Virus record (IMG/VR): IMGVR_UViG_3300028883_000147
Coordinates: 1 to 21,553 of that record
Strand: one strand, 5' to 3'
DNA length: 21,553 nucleotides
Origin: a virus
Below, one piece after another: positions 1 through 7,253 of the stretch. Made by a program: the position numbers and the translations under genes. The notes beneath the pieces were generated by a model, which was given only the letters and a program-made list of their open reading frames with translations, did not search any database and was not told the DNA's origin. Each line of letters starts with the position of its first letter. The stretch's first letter is position 1.

Positions 1-1
1 T

Positions 2-1816
2 AAACCGAAGAAGGAGCCTTGCAGTGCCGCAGGGTTTCGGATCGGAGTAAACAATCAGGATTACCATCTAGGGTTCGAGGAAGCTAGGAACACTTACGAG
101 AGCGACCCTCAGACCTTCGCGGGAGTGGGGTTCGTGATCCCACCGGGAATGGTGGGTGTTGACCTGGATAACGTGAAAGATCGTCACGGCAATTGGAATC
201 TGGACGCACAACTGGTCCTTGCATCTCTCGATACTTATTGCGAGATCAGCCCGAGCGGGGAAGGTTTGAAGTTCCTCTGCTACGGGACGTTAGACGAGAA
301 GCTGAAGCGAGAGGACGCCTCTCGTGGCGTCGAAATGTTCGACGGAAAGGCTGCGAGGTTCTTCACGATTACAGGCCATGTCTTTGACGACGACCATCGT
401 GCAATGGGACATAGCCTGCGTGCCATTCATAACATCCAAGCCGCGATCTCTGACCCCATTACGAACCTAGAGTATGACGATATCGAAACAGGGGACCAAC
501 TGTACGAAGCGAGAGAGCTTGTTACTTGGGTTTCCGAGGACCAGATGGATGACTACGCCGCTTGGCTACGCCTCGGGATGGCACTCCATGCTGCCAGCGG
601 TGGGACCGAAGAAGGTCTTGCGTTATGGGATGAAGTGAGCCGCAAAAACACTAAGTACGAGGAAGGAGCTTGCGAAGCGAAGTGGGATTCATTCACAGGA
701 AGAAAAGCGAGACTGGTTACCATTGGATCACTTCGAGCAATGGCGAAGGAGAATGGATATCGACAGAACCAATACCGAACCCAAGCAGTTCCGGCGTCGG
801 ACTTCTGCCTCAAGGATATCCACAGGGAATACGTCGTCGAGAACTTCCTCGCAGACAACGAACCAATGGTAATCGGGGGAGCATCCAAGTCGTTGAAGAC
901 TACGGTCGCCCTCGACCTCGCGGTCTCGATTGCAACTGGGACTCCCTTTGCGGGACAGTTTAACGTCCCTACTCCTCGCAGGGTTCTCTTCGTCTCCGGT
1001 GAGTCCGGCGAAACTACGACGCAGGAAACGCTCAAACAAATTTGCAGAGGCAGGGAGATCGGGACTGACCAACTCAGCCAGTTGCATATCGGCTTCCACC
1101 TCCCAAAACTGGACGATGAAGATTGCGTTGACGACCTGATGAAAGAACTGAAAGAAAGGGAGATCGGTATCTGTGTGATCGACCCTCTCTACCGTTCACT
1201 TCGGGCAGGTAGCGATGCCTCGAACGTCTATTCAATGGGGGAGAAGCTAGAACTGATCGCGGAGAAACTTCACCGAGCGGGAGTCCTGTGCGTTCTGCTT
1301 CACCACTTCCGAAAGCAGGGACAGACCCACGAAGACCCACCAGAACTGGAAGAGTTAAGCCAATCCGGCATCGCAGAATTCGGGCGACAGTTTCTACTCC
1401 TGAAACGCCGCTCAACTTACAAGATGGACGGAAAGCACACTCTCTGGTTCTCTTGGGGAGGGTCAGCGGGACACCAAGGGTTAAAAATGCTCGAGTCCGA
1501 CACCGGGACATATCAGTCAGGGTTGACCTGGCAGACTGAATTGATATCGACGGTAGAGTGGGCAGAGAGGCAGAAGGAAGAGAAGAAGAACAAGTCCGAA
1601 GAGGAACTCGGAGAGAACTCTCAACAGGTGCTGAACTTCATCATAGCCAATCCGCAATGCACGACGAAAGAGATCATCGAAGCGACGGAGCTATCGAGGT
1701 ACAAGGTTGACAAAGCTGTTGCCAGACTGATCAGCGAAGAAATGGTCTCCGCTGAAAAGAACCCAGAAGACACCAATCCTAAATCACCGAAACTGCACCT
1801 TTACATTGGAGAGTAA
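2..1816 (+). CDS. Primase-polymerase / RecA-fold helicase replication protein (5' partial)
   Basis: This is a multidomain phage replication protein that probably primes and unwinds DNA. The frame is open to the left edge, so the true start lies outside the window; the first in-window start-like codon is GTG at 125, but homologous-looking sequence precedes it. Counting residues from that GTG, an AEP prim-pol-like domain spans about -40 to 110, with the metal-binding type motif VGVDLDNV (11-18), SPSGEGLKF (42-50) and ARFFTITG. A PriCT-2-like segment follows (about 131-212, with the pattern YAAWLRLGMALHA). A RepA/AAA_25-like ATPase then carries Walker A GGASKSLKTT (about 250-259), the downstream block RVLFVSGESGE, Walker B IGICVIDP (about 347-354) and a VLLHHFRK block. 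The C-terminus (about 500-555) looks like a winged helix. Domain assignments are from recalled family patterns; the order matches phage and plasmid primase-helicases. It is followed at once by a nucleotide kinase. Confidence 0.88.
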   Translation, partial: KPKKEPCSAAGFRIGVNNQDYHLGFEEARNTYESDPQTFAGVGFVIPPGMVGVDLDNVKDRHGNWNLDAQLVLASLDTYCEISPSGEGLKFLCYGTLDEKLKREDASRGVEMFDGKAARFFTITGHVFDDDHRAMGHSLRAIHNIQAAISDPITNLEYDDIETGDQLYEARELVTWVSEDQMDDYAAWLRLGMALHAASGGTEEGLALWDEVSRKNTKYEEGACEAKWDSFTGRKARLVTIGSLRAMAKENGYRQNQYRTQAVPASDFCLKDIHREYVVENFLADNEPMVIGGASKSLKTTVALDLAVSIATGTPFAGQFNVPTPRRVLFVSGESGETTTQETLKQICRGREIGTDQLSQLHIGFHLPKLDDEDCVDDLMKELKEREIGICVIDPLYRSLRAGSDASNVYSMGEKLELIAEKLHRAGVLCVLLHHFRKQGQTHEDPPELEELSQSGIAEFGRQFLLLKRRSTYKMDGKHTLWFSWGGSAGHQGLKMLESDTGTYQSGLTWQTELISTVEWAERQKEEKKNKSEEELGENSQQVLNFIIANPQCTTKEIIEATELSRYKVDKAVARLISEEMVSAEKNPEDTNPKSPKLHLYIGE

Positions 1817-1817
1817 G

Positions 1818-2327
1818 TTGAAACTGTTCATCGTGGGACCGGGAAGACACGGTAAAGATACGGTCGCTGAAATGATCCGAGGGAGACTTGGGTTAGAATT
1901 CATATCCTCCAGTGCCTTCGTCGCTGAAAAGGCTTGTCGACCTTGGCTGGAATCCAAATACGGGATCACATACCCGAGCCTTGAGGCTTGTTATGAGGAC
2001 CGGATAAATCATCGGCTCAAGTGGAGAGAAGCCATTGAGAACTATTGTGGGGATGACCTGCAAAGGATGTCGCGGGAAATGTTCGAAGAGTACGACATCT
2101 ATGTCGGGATTCGCCGGCGAGAAGAGTTCATCGCCTCAAAACACCTGGCGAATGTCTCCGTGTGGGTTGACGCATCGGAGCGGATCGACGAAAAAGACAG
2201 GTCGTTGGACATTCTTGAGTCCGACTGCGATGTCACGATAACTAACAACGAAGGCATCGAAGAACTGGCTATGAAGGTCCGGCTGTTATGCTGGGGATGG
2301 AGTCTCAGGTCTGAATGGGTTAAATGA
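1818..2327 (+). CDS. Deoxynucleoside monophosphate kinase-like P-loop protein
   Basis: This is a small P-loop kinase that probably phosphorylates dNMPs to feed phage DNA synthesis. It opens with MKLFIVGPGRHGKDTVAE, a Walker A loop (G7 to T15) of the GxxxxGKDT form typical of T4 gp1-type and other phage dNMP kinases. Later come YVGIRRREEF (a basic block resembling the LID or substrate region), VWVDAS, and a C-terminal CDVTITNNEG block that is usual in this group. I chose TTG at 1818, 169 aa, because GGAGAG at 1808-1813 sits just upstream and the start then follows the TAA of the replication gene without overlap; an in-frame TTG at 1806 is the alternative and would add four residues. It lies between the replication protein and the glycosyltransferase. 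Substrate specificity, including any modified nucleotide, cannot be read from the sequence. Confidence 0.75.
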   Translation: MKLFIVGPGRHGKDTVAEMIRGRLGLEFISSSAFVAEKACRPWLESKYGITYPSLEACYEDRINHRLKWREAIENYCGDDLQRMSREMFEEYDIYVGIRRREEFIASKHLANVSVWVDASERIDEKDRSLDILESDCDVTITNNEGIEELAMKVRLLCWGWSLRSEWVK

Positions 2328-2365
2328 AAGGTAAACTATGGACACTAACCAAACAGGAGCATTAA
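2324..2365 (+). other. Possible 13-codon micro-ORF bridging two genes
   Basis: ATG at 2324 overlaps the TGA of the kinase gene (ATGA) and opens a 13-residue frame (MKGKLWTLTKQEH) whose TAA at 2363-2365 abuts the ATG of the glycosyltransferase at 2366. It exactly fills the gap and could pass ribosomes from one gene to the next. It has no clear ribosome binding site of its own. A chance arrangement is quite possible; a second short frame starts at 2338. Confidence 0.2.
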
Positions 2366-3283
2366 ATGAGCATGACAGACTTTGAGTGGGAAAAAGAGTG
2401 GACAGGGATGCCTGCGTTCACCGTTCCAACCCGAGATACCAAGTTAAGAAACAGTATAGACGTAAGCGACACCGTGGCTTTGGCTAAAAAAAGCACAAGC
2501 AAGCAACCTAAGTATCCTGTGTATGTGATATCCAAAGGTAGATATGACCTTCAGAAAACCGCAGAAGCCTTAACGGGCTTGGGGGTCGAATATAAAGTAG
2601 TAGTTGAGAAAGGGGAATATGGCTTGTACGCAGAGAGATCAGACCCCAAAAAACTATTAAAACTGCCTTTCGATAATCTGGGTCAAGGGTCAATTCCTGC
2701 CCGAAATTGGGTATTGGACCACGCCCGAAACTCAGGACATAAAAGGCATTGGATACTTGATGATAATTTATCTGGGTTTGGGTATCAAAAAGGGGGACGG
2801 AGAATCAACACCAAGACAAACGGAGATATGTTTAGAGAATGCGAGGATTTTGTAGATAGGTATTCGAATGTCAGACTTGCAGGAATGAGGTATCGATTTC
2901 ACCATAATTACGTCAAGTCCCCTTTTTACTTGAACACCCGCATATATTCTTGCATACTCGTTGACAACTCCTTGCGTCACAGATGGAGAGGTAAATTCAA
3001 TGAGGACACTGACCTTAGCTTGCGGGTGTTAAAAGATGGGGATTGCACTATGTTGTTCACTTGGTGCTATTGTAACAAAGCTGCGAGCCTGAGCATGAAA
3101 GGGGGCAATACTGATACCGTGTACCGCGACACAGACGAACGGAAAGAGTTTGCGGAGAGTCTAAGGTCTCAACACCCTGATGTAGTTTCCGTTGTGAGGC
3201 GATACAACAGGTGGCATCATCAAGTAGACTATAGCGGATTCAGGCAAAACGCTTTATCCCCTCTCGACGAATTTGAAAGGTAA
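2366..3283 (+). CDS. TET-associated glycosyltransferase (TAGT)-like DNA glycosyltransferase
   Basis: This is a probable glycosyltransferase acting on modified bases in phage DNA. Of 305 aa, about 49-285 match the TAGT pattern as I recall it: YPVYVISKGRY (50-60), a conserved NLGQGSIPARNWV block (104-116), RHWILDDN with an acidic DDN (132-134, probable metal/nucleotide-sugar site), FNEDTDLSLR (211-220, second acidic cluster) and a NRWHHQVDY block (281-289). TAGTs are known partners of TET/JBP dioxygenases in phages and add sugars to 5-hydroxymethylcytosine. Residues 7-18 (WEKEWTGMPAF type) resemble the start of another phage domain that I recall beside such genes; this is a weak inference. AGGAG at 2355-2359 supports the ATG at 2366. 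Base use differs from its neighbours: three sampled 60-base lines are 40-43% GC, against 57-62% in two lines of the replication gene. No TET/JBP gene is in the window. A generic GT-A enzyme is the alternative. Confidence 0.82.
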   Translation: MSMTDFEWEKEWTGMPAFTVPTRDTKLRNSIDVSDTVALAKKSTSKQPKYPVYVISKGRYDLQKTAEALTGLGVEYKVVVEKGEYGLYAERSDPKKLLKLPFDNLGQGSIPARNWVLDHARNSGHKRHWILDDNLSGFGYQKGGRRINTKTNGDMFRECEDFVDRYSNVRLAGMRYRFHHNYVKSPFYLNTRIYSCILVDNSLRHRWRGKFNEDTDLSLRVLKDGDCTMLFTWCYCNKAASLSMKGGNTDTVYRDTDERKEFAESLRSQHPDVVSVVRRYNRWHHQVDYSGFRQNALSPLDEFER

Positions 3284-3294
3284 ACGGGTATAGT

Positions 3295-3963
3295 CTAAAG
3301 TCTCATAGGTTCCCAATAAGCATATTCGCCATCAAGCACTACCCCACATCCAATGGGAGGCTTGTTGGCGAATTTTCTTCCATACTGGAATTGCAACCGT
3401 TTCCAGTCGAGACCGCTTCCGGTCGAAAGACCGAAGAATCTCCGTTCCTCATTAGCTCCCCAGCGTACGCCCGCTGTTTGATGGTGATGCCCGATGACAG
3501 TAGACCTGCCTGAGTTGACCGCTTGCTTTAGAGCGGCTTCCATGCCCCCAGGTCCGGTCTCTCCGTGAGAGTATTTAACTCCGTCAATGAGGATGCTTCC
3601 GAACCTCTCGATAACTTTCCACTTCACTCCCCAGAAGTCCTGTTCGCTCTTGAGGATGTTCGAAGGCAATCCGGCGTCGTCTGCTCTGCGTTTCGGCAAG
3701 GCGTCGTGATTACCGACGAGCCAAGTAGCGACCGGGAACATCTCGTTGAGTCTCTCGATCTGCACTCTTGCCGCTTCGACTTCGGCTAAGACTCCCGGTG
3801 TCTCCGAGTGCTTACCGTGAAAGTTGATAGCGTGCCAGTCGATAACGTCGCCAATGAATACCACTGTGTTCAGGTTCCACTGGTCGTAGACATCTTTCAG
3901 GAAAGCGGGGTACTCATCGAGCATACCCGGACAGTGCAAATCTCCGATTGCGAGAACTCTCAT
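3295..3963 (-). CDS. Calcineurin-like metallophosphoesterase
   Basis: This 222 aa protein has the full two-metal phosphoesterase signature: GDLH (D8, H10), GDVID (D39, D42), GNHD (84-87), a lone H133 in YSHGET, and GHHH (158-161). All ligand positions of the calcineurin-like fold are present, so it is probably an active phosphatase, phosphodiesterase or nuclease; the substrate is not evident. It is the last gene of the long - strand unit, 14 bases after the beta-propeller gene, and ends 11 bases from the oppositely directed glycosyltransferase. No strong ribosome binding site precedes its ATG, so it may depend on read-through from the gene before it. Known phage members include lambda protein phosphatase-like and Mre11/SbcD-like enzymes; this one is short and has no extra nuclease cap domain that I can see. 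Confidence 0.88.
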   Translation of the reverse strand: MRVLAIGDLHCPGMLDEYPAFLKDVYDQWNLNTVVFIGDVIDWHAINFHGKHSETPGVLAEVEAARVQIERLNEMFPVATWLVGNHDALPKRRADDAGLPSNILKSEQDFWGVKWKVIERFGSILIDGVKYSHGETGPGGMEAALKQAVNSGRSTVIGHHHQTAGVRWGANEERRFFGLSTGSGLDWKRLQFQYGRKFANKPPIGCGVVLDGEYAYWEPMRL

Positions 3964-3977
3964 GCTGTGTTAGTCCG

Positions 3978-5240
3978 TTAGAGATTGTAGGGTTCAGTGT
4001 GTTCACCGCAGACGTAAATGCCATCGCTGCCAGCGGTGATCCGTGAGACCTGTGCATCGTTTGGGTTGTCAGTGAACGTCCAAGGTCGCTCCCATTCAAC
4101 CGCACCATTTGACGCCGCGAGTTTAATGACCTGAGTGTCACTGCTCGCATCGAGTCCGTTAGTGTAGACGTTTCCGCTGCTGTCAAACTCGATGTCCATA
4201 CGCCCATTGTTGAAGTTGTTGAAGGTGTATCCAGTTAAGGTCTTTCGCCATTTCAATCCCGATGAATTGAACACTGCGACACCGTGTAACGAATCAATCG
4301 CAGGTCTTGCAACCTCGCTCCCATCGCTTGACACTCGCATGGGTCCAACTTCCCAACGGTTGTACCCAAACCCAGTTGCGTACTGGTGCTCAGAGTACCA
4401 ATGTGCAGATGTCATGTCGCTAAGGTTAAACACCTCAACGTGCTCGTAAACCTTTGGGTCTGTCAGCGGATCGTCTACGTGGTTTGCAGTAATGGCTGCG
4501 TAGTCACCATTGACATCAAAGCCATTGTCGTAGGTATCAGTGGAAAGGTTTGTGTTTGTCAGAGTTAATTCAGAATCATACGTTTCTGTATCTAGGTCGA
4601 AAATACCCACTTTGCTTGCAGCGGCTGTTGTATCGTAAAACCAAATGACAATCTTGCCGTCGACGTTTGCCTGAGTGAAAGCGTACATTCTCTTTACCGA
4701 TGGCAGGTTGATTGTCTTGACAACAGTTGCATCAGTGTCAATCACTTGCAGGTAAGATGACGACGTTGCAAATGCCTCGCCTTGGATGTAATAGTCGCCC
4801 CATACAGCGACGTTGACATTTCTTCGAGTCACGTACGGCGTGCCAACAGCAACGCGAGTCGCCGTGTAGTCAGACTTAGAAACCACCAACCCGGACGAGC
4901 CTGTAAGCCAATAGTAATTTGTCCCCTCCAGTATCGCTGAATATGAACTGCCTCCAAAGTCGCCAGTAATGACTGGCTGTTCTTGAGTAGTTCCTGAGCT
5001 AACATCCAGAAACATCGCTGCGTATTTTAGACTATCGGTGTTTGACGCTAGGGACGCAAAACCTGAATGCAGAACGTGCAAGCCGTCGCTGGTTAGCATT
5101 AAATCGGAAGGCTTGAATGTGGCATTGTACTTGCAATCGTTAAACCAAATACGAGAACCATTGCTCGCATCCAGTTTCATAATCGAGTAACCTAGTGTAA
5201 CGATCCCCGGTTCTGGGCAGCAGCAACAGCGATCAACCAT
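3978..5240 (-). CDS. Predicted beta-propeller (PQQ-like repeat) virion or tail-tip protein
   Basis: This 420 aa protein is built of repeated short beta-strand units. Examples are SIMKLDASNGSRIWF near the N-terminus and VIKLAASNGAVEWER near the C-terminus, the same L-D/A-ASNG-x-x-W pattern found in PQQ/quinoprotein-type propeller blades. Other units contain SDG and SSGNVYTNG turns. This supports a beta-propeller and suggests a surface or binding role; no enzyme motif is visible. I chose ATG at 5240 because AAAGGAG lies seven bases upstream; a GTG at 5246 would be too close to that site. The N-terminus has four successive cysteines (CCCCPEP, residues 5-11), which is odd. It sits among the genes after the tape measure, so an adsorption or tail-tip job is inferred from position only. 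Confidence 0.6.
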   Translation of the reverse strand: MVDRCCCCPEPGIVTLGYSIMKLDASNGSRIWFNDCKYNATFKPSDLMLTSDGLHVLHSGFASLASNTDSLKYAAMFLDVSSGTTQEQPVITGDFGGSSYSAILEGTNYYWLTGSSGLVVSKSDYTATRVAVGTPYVTRRNVNVAVWGDYYIQGEAFATSSSYLQVIDTDATVVKTINLPSVKRMYAFTQANVDGKIVIWFYDTTAAASKVGIFDLDTETYDSELTLTNTNLSTDTYDNGFDVNGDYAAITANHVDDPLTDPKVYEHVEVFNLSDMTSAHWYSEHQYATGFGYNRWEVGPMRVSSDGSEVARPAIDSLHGVAVFNSSGLKWRKTLTGYTFNNFNNGRMDIEFDSSGNVYTNGLDASSDTQVIKLAASNGAVEWERPWTFTDNPNDAQVSRITAGSDGIYVCGEHTEPYNL

Positions 5241-5242
5241 TA

Positions 5243-5698
5243 TCACACTCCTTTGGAGAATCGACGCATTGCAGCATTGCCGGTTAGGCTAGTGTTATCG
5301 ACCGTTGGAAAGTTCACGTTAGTCAGACCGGCGATCGTGAATTCGACATACAATGCAACGTCTGGCCACGGTCCGCCGCTTACGGCAACTTCACCGGATG
5401 CAATCTCAGAATGACCCTCGAACGCTGTCTGAACTTCTGACGCAGTTGCATCCCAGTCCCAAGTAACATCTTCAGCAGTCCCGTTTACGTCATAATTCGC
5501 CGTGAACGTGCCTGCGGTTGTCGTTGTGTTCGTGTAGAATTCGTGAACCTCTGGGCATTCACACGCCCCTCCCCCACCGCCAGTTCCTCGATAGGGTCTG
5601 GGTCGAGGGGGCAATCGGGTATGCGGTCTGCCTTCGTTGGCTTTGACCGCATTAGCGACCCTTTTTGCTTCATCGTGAGTGAAGATGTACCCGGCCAT
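5243..5698 (-). CDS. Putative tail-associated structural protein with Gly-rich linker
   Basis: This 151 aa protein has three parts: a basic N-terminus with an HDEAKRVANAVKANEG helix, a proline/glycine linker (RLPPRPRP, then GTGGGGGACECPEV, about 28-50), and a beta-rich C-terminal domain (about 60-145). The C-terminal domain has the pattern TASEVQTAFEG...SGGPWPDVALYVEFT, which resembles a small repeat domain common in phage and surface proteins in which a helix of the AxxVQxAL type is followed by a GGPGP turn. AGAGG six bases upstream supports the ATG at 5698. The stop lies two bases before the ATG of the propeller gene. CECPEV here and CCCCPEP at the start of the next protein are similar cysteine clusters. 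Precise role unknown; placed in the tail/adsorption group by context. Confidence 0.6.
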   Translation of the reverse strand: MAGYIFTHDEAKRVANAVKANEGRPHTRLPPRPRPYRGTGGGGGACECPEVHEFYTNTTTTAGTFTANYDVNGTAEDVTWDWDATASEVQTAFEGHSEIASGEVAVSGGPWPDVALYVEFTIAGLTNVNFPTVDNTSLTGNAAMRRFSKGV

Positions 5699-5700
5699 GT

Positions 5701-6321
5701 TTAGCCTCTGATGTCACACTGAATTTCGGTGTTATAAATGTTCATCGTGACCCCTGATCCTGTCGCGGCGTCTGTGATAGCTGCGGTCAGTCGGATATCG
5801 AGGATGTCCCCTGCGGAGAGTCCTGAACCTGTAAGGGCGAACGTGTAGTCTGTCGCAGTCGCAGAGTTGACGGACAACGCCGCTCCTGCGTAGAGGTCAG
5901 TCCCAATCCCACCTTCTTTATCGTGGGCGAAGGCTTGAACGTCAAGGGTCGCTGTAGAGTCTGAGATCGTCGTCATGGCGACGTTTGCCACCAGTTGGAT
6001 AGTTTGCCCGGTCTGATACTCAGGAGGCACTGTGAAGGACTGCCGAGCGTACTGAGTGACTGACCCTGTCGCTCCGTCAGAGGACAGGAGTTTCGGAGGG
6101 GCAGTTGCAAAGGTTCCGACCGTGTATCCAAGGTCATCTGTCGCTGCGGTCGCAGGAAGCAACGCCCCCGAGTCGTGGACCAGCCAGTCTCTTAAATCCA
6201 AGGGGAAAGGGACTGCGTTCTCCTGAGCCATTTTAGCTCGAGGGAAAGCAGTCGTACTGCGGAAGTCGCTTTCATCAAGTTCCGCAGCAGTCGTAGTGAG
6301 GGTAATTCCGGTGAGTCTCAT
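5701..6321 (-). CDS. Hypothetical beta-rich virion protein
   Basis: I do not recognise this 206 aa protein. It is rich in Ala, Thr and Ser with many alternating beta-like segments (TIQLVANVAMTTI, DILDIRLTAAITDA), which is typical of phage tail or fibre components that form jelly-roll or beta-sandwich folds. No signal peptide, membrane segment or catalytic motif is seen. The segment AENAV..PFPLDLRDWLVHDSG (about 30-55) is predicted to be a head region before a beta sandwich starting near residue 90. It follows the tail protein at 6333 by 11 bases and precedes the 5698 gene by two, so it belongs to the same transcription unit. A fibre, spike or tail-tip subunit is the best guess from position. 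Confidence 0.6.
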   Translation of the reverse strand: MRLTGITLTTTAAELDESDFRSTTAFPRAKMAQENAVPFPLDLRDWLVHDSGALLPATAATDDLGYTVGTFATAPPKLLSSDGATGSVTQYARQSFTVPPEYQTGQTIQLVANVAMTTISDSTATLDVQAFAHDKEGGIGTDLYAGAALSVNSATATDYTFALTGSGLSAGDILDIRLTAAITDAATGSGVTMNIYNTEIQCDIRG

Positions 6322-6332
6322 ATCGTTACCTA

Positions 6333-7253
6333 TCAGGGTTTGGAGAAGAAGGGAAGTTCCGACCAGTCGGCTTCTTTATATAGATTGAATTCAAGCAACG
6401 TAGGGTCTGCGTCATCGGCAAGTGCTCCCCCTGCGGCATCAAGTTTCTTCGGGGTAGTGACTCTGACCTCATCTCTACCCTCTAGTCCGTCTTGCAACAC
6501 CCCATTAGCATCTTTCTCGAAGAAGTGGATTAAATCTGTTCCATCAAGGTATCTGAACCCCTCGTTAACTACGACGGTCTTCCACTTGTATTCTTCGTCG
6601 TGAGTGACGTGAACACTGACCATTGCCTCGTAGAACTGGAATCCGTTGTCCTCTGTTAGCTCAGTAATGGACATCGACTTTAGCAAGCCATACCCTGCGT
6701 CGATTACCAAGACGGTACTTCCGTTTGATATGATAACGGGTTTGGAATTCGTAGAGTTGACGTAGTTAGTCAGCCATGAAACTTGGTAGTTCGCGATGTT
6801 GACCTTCAGGTTCACGATTACGTCAGTGAAGTCCGTAGGAAGGGGTTCAATGGGGTCTCCCGCTTTGTTGACGAGAGGAGTTTCATCTCGGTCTTTCCAG
6901 ACGTACTTCTGCGTTTCCTGCGAGGACACGCTGATTCGCATCCTGCGGTCGATTGGATTCGGGTACTGCTGCCTCTCCCTCTCTTGAGTATTCACCGGCT
7001 CAGTTGACCAGACTACCCTGGCGGTCCAGTGCAGAGGGGATGCCGCTGTTAGGTCAATATCTCGGCGTGTATAGAACAGGCTGTCGGGATGGGGAGAGAT
7101 GAAGGAACCGACAACATCCTCGACAGCCTGCCTGACTTCAAAGTAACCATCATCTCTGCTATTCGTTCGGATCAGGTAGGTCTGTGTGATCCGGCTATGT
7201 TGACCGAGCGAACCACCTCTCTCCTGAAGCCTCTCCACTGAAGTTACACTCAC
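6333..7253 (-). CDS. Putative distal tail / tail-tip protein
   Basis: This 306 aa protein lies directly downstream of the tape measure, where siphoviruses encode distal tail or tip proteins. It starts with GTG in a GTGA overlap with the tape-measure stop, so translation is coupled. The sequence alternates charged and beta segments: an N-terminal QTYLIRT region, a central DFTDVIVNLKVNIANYQVSWLTNYVNS block, YEAMVSVHVTHDEEYKWKT, then VVNEGFRYLDG before a C-terminal tail ending DWSELPFFSKP. No catalytic motif is seen. I cannot match it to a named family such as Dit (lambda gpM-like); the role is inferred from gene order and the assignment to the tail is more certain than the specific part. Confidence 0.6.
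   Translation of the reverse strand: MSVTSVERLQERGGSLGQHSRITQTYLIRTNSRDDGYFEVRQAVEDVVGSFISPHPDSLFYTRRDIDLTAASPLHWTARVVWSTEPVNTQERERQQYPNPIDRRMRISVSSQETQKYVWKDRDETPLVNKAGDPIEPLPTDFTDVIVNLKVNIANYQVSWLTNYVNSTNSKPVIISNGSTVLVIDAGYGLLKSMSITELTEDNGFQFYEAMVSVHVTHDEEYKWKTVVVNEGFRYLDGTDLIHFFEKDANGVLQDGLEGRDEVRVTTPKKLDAAGGALADDADPTLLEFNLYKEADWSELPFFSKP

Noticed and set aside
553-1511. Three - strand open frames (553-1035, 728-1099, 1074-1511) opposite the replication gene
   Set aside because: They lie wholly inside a well-supported gene with primase and ATPase motifs, and their translations show no recognisable motif.
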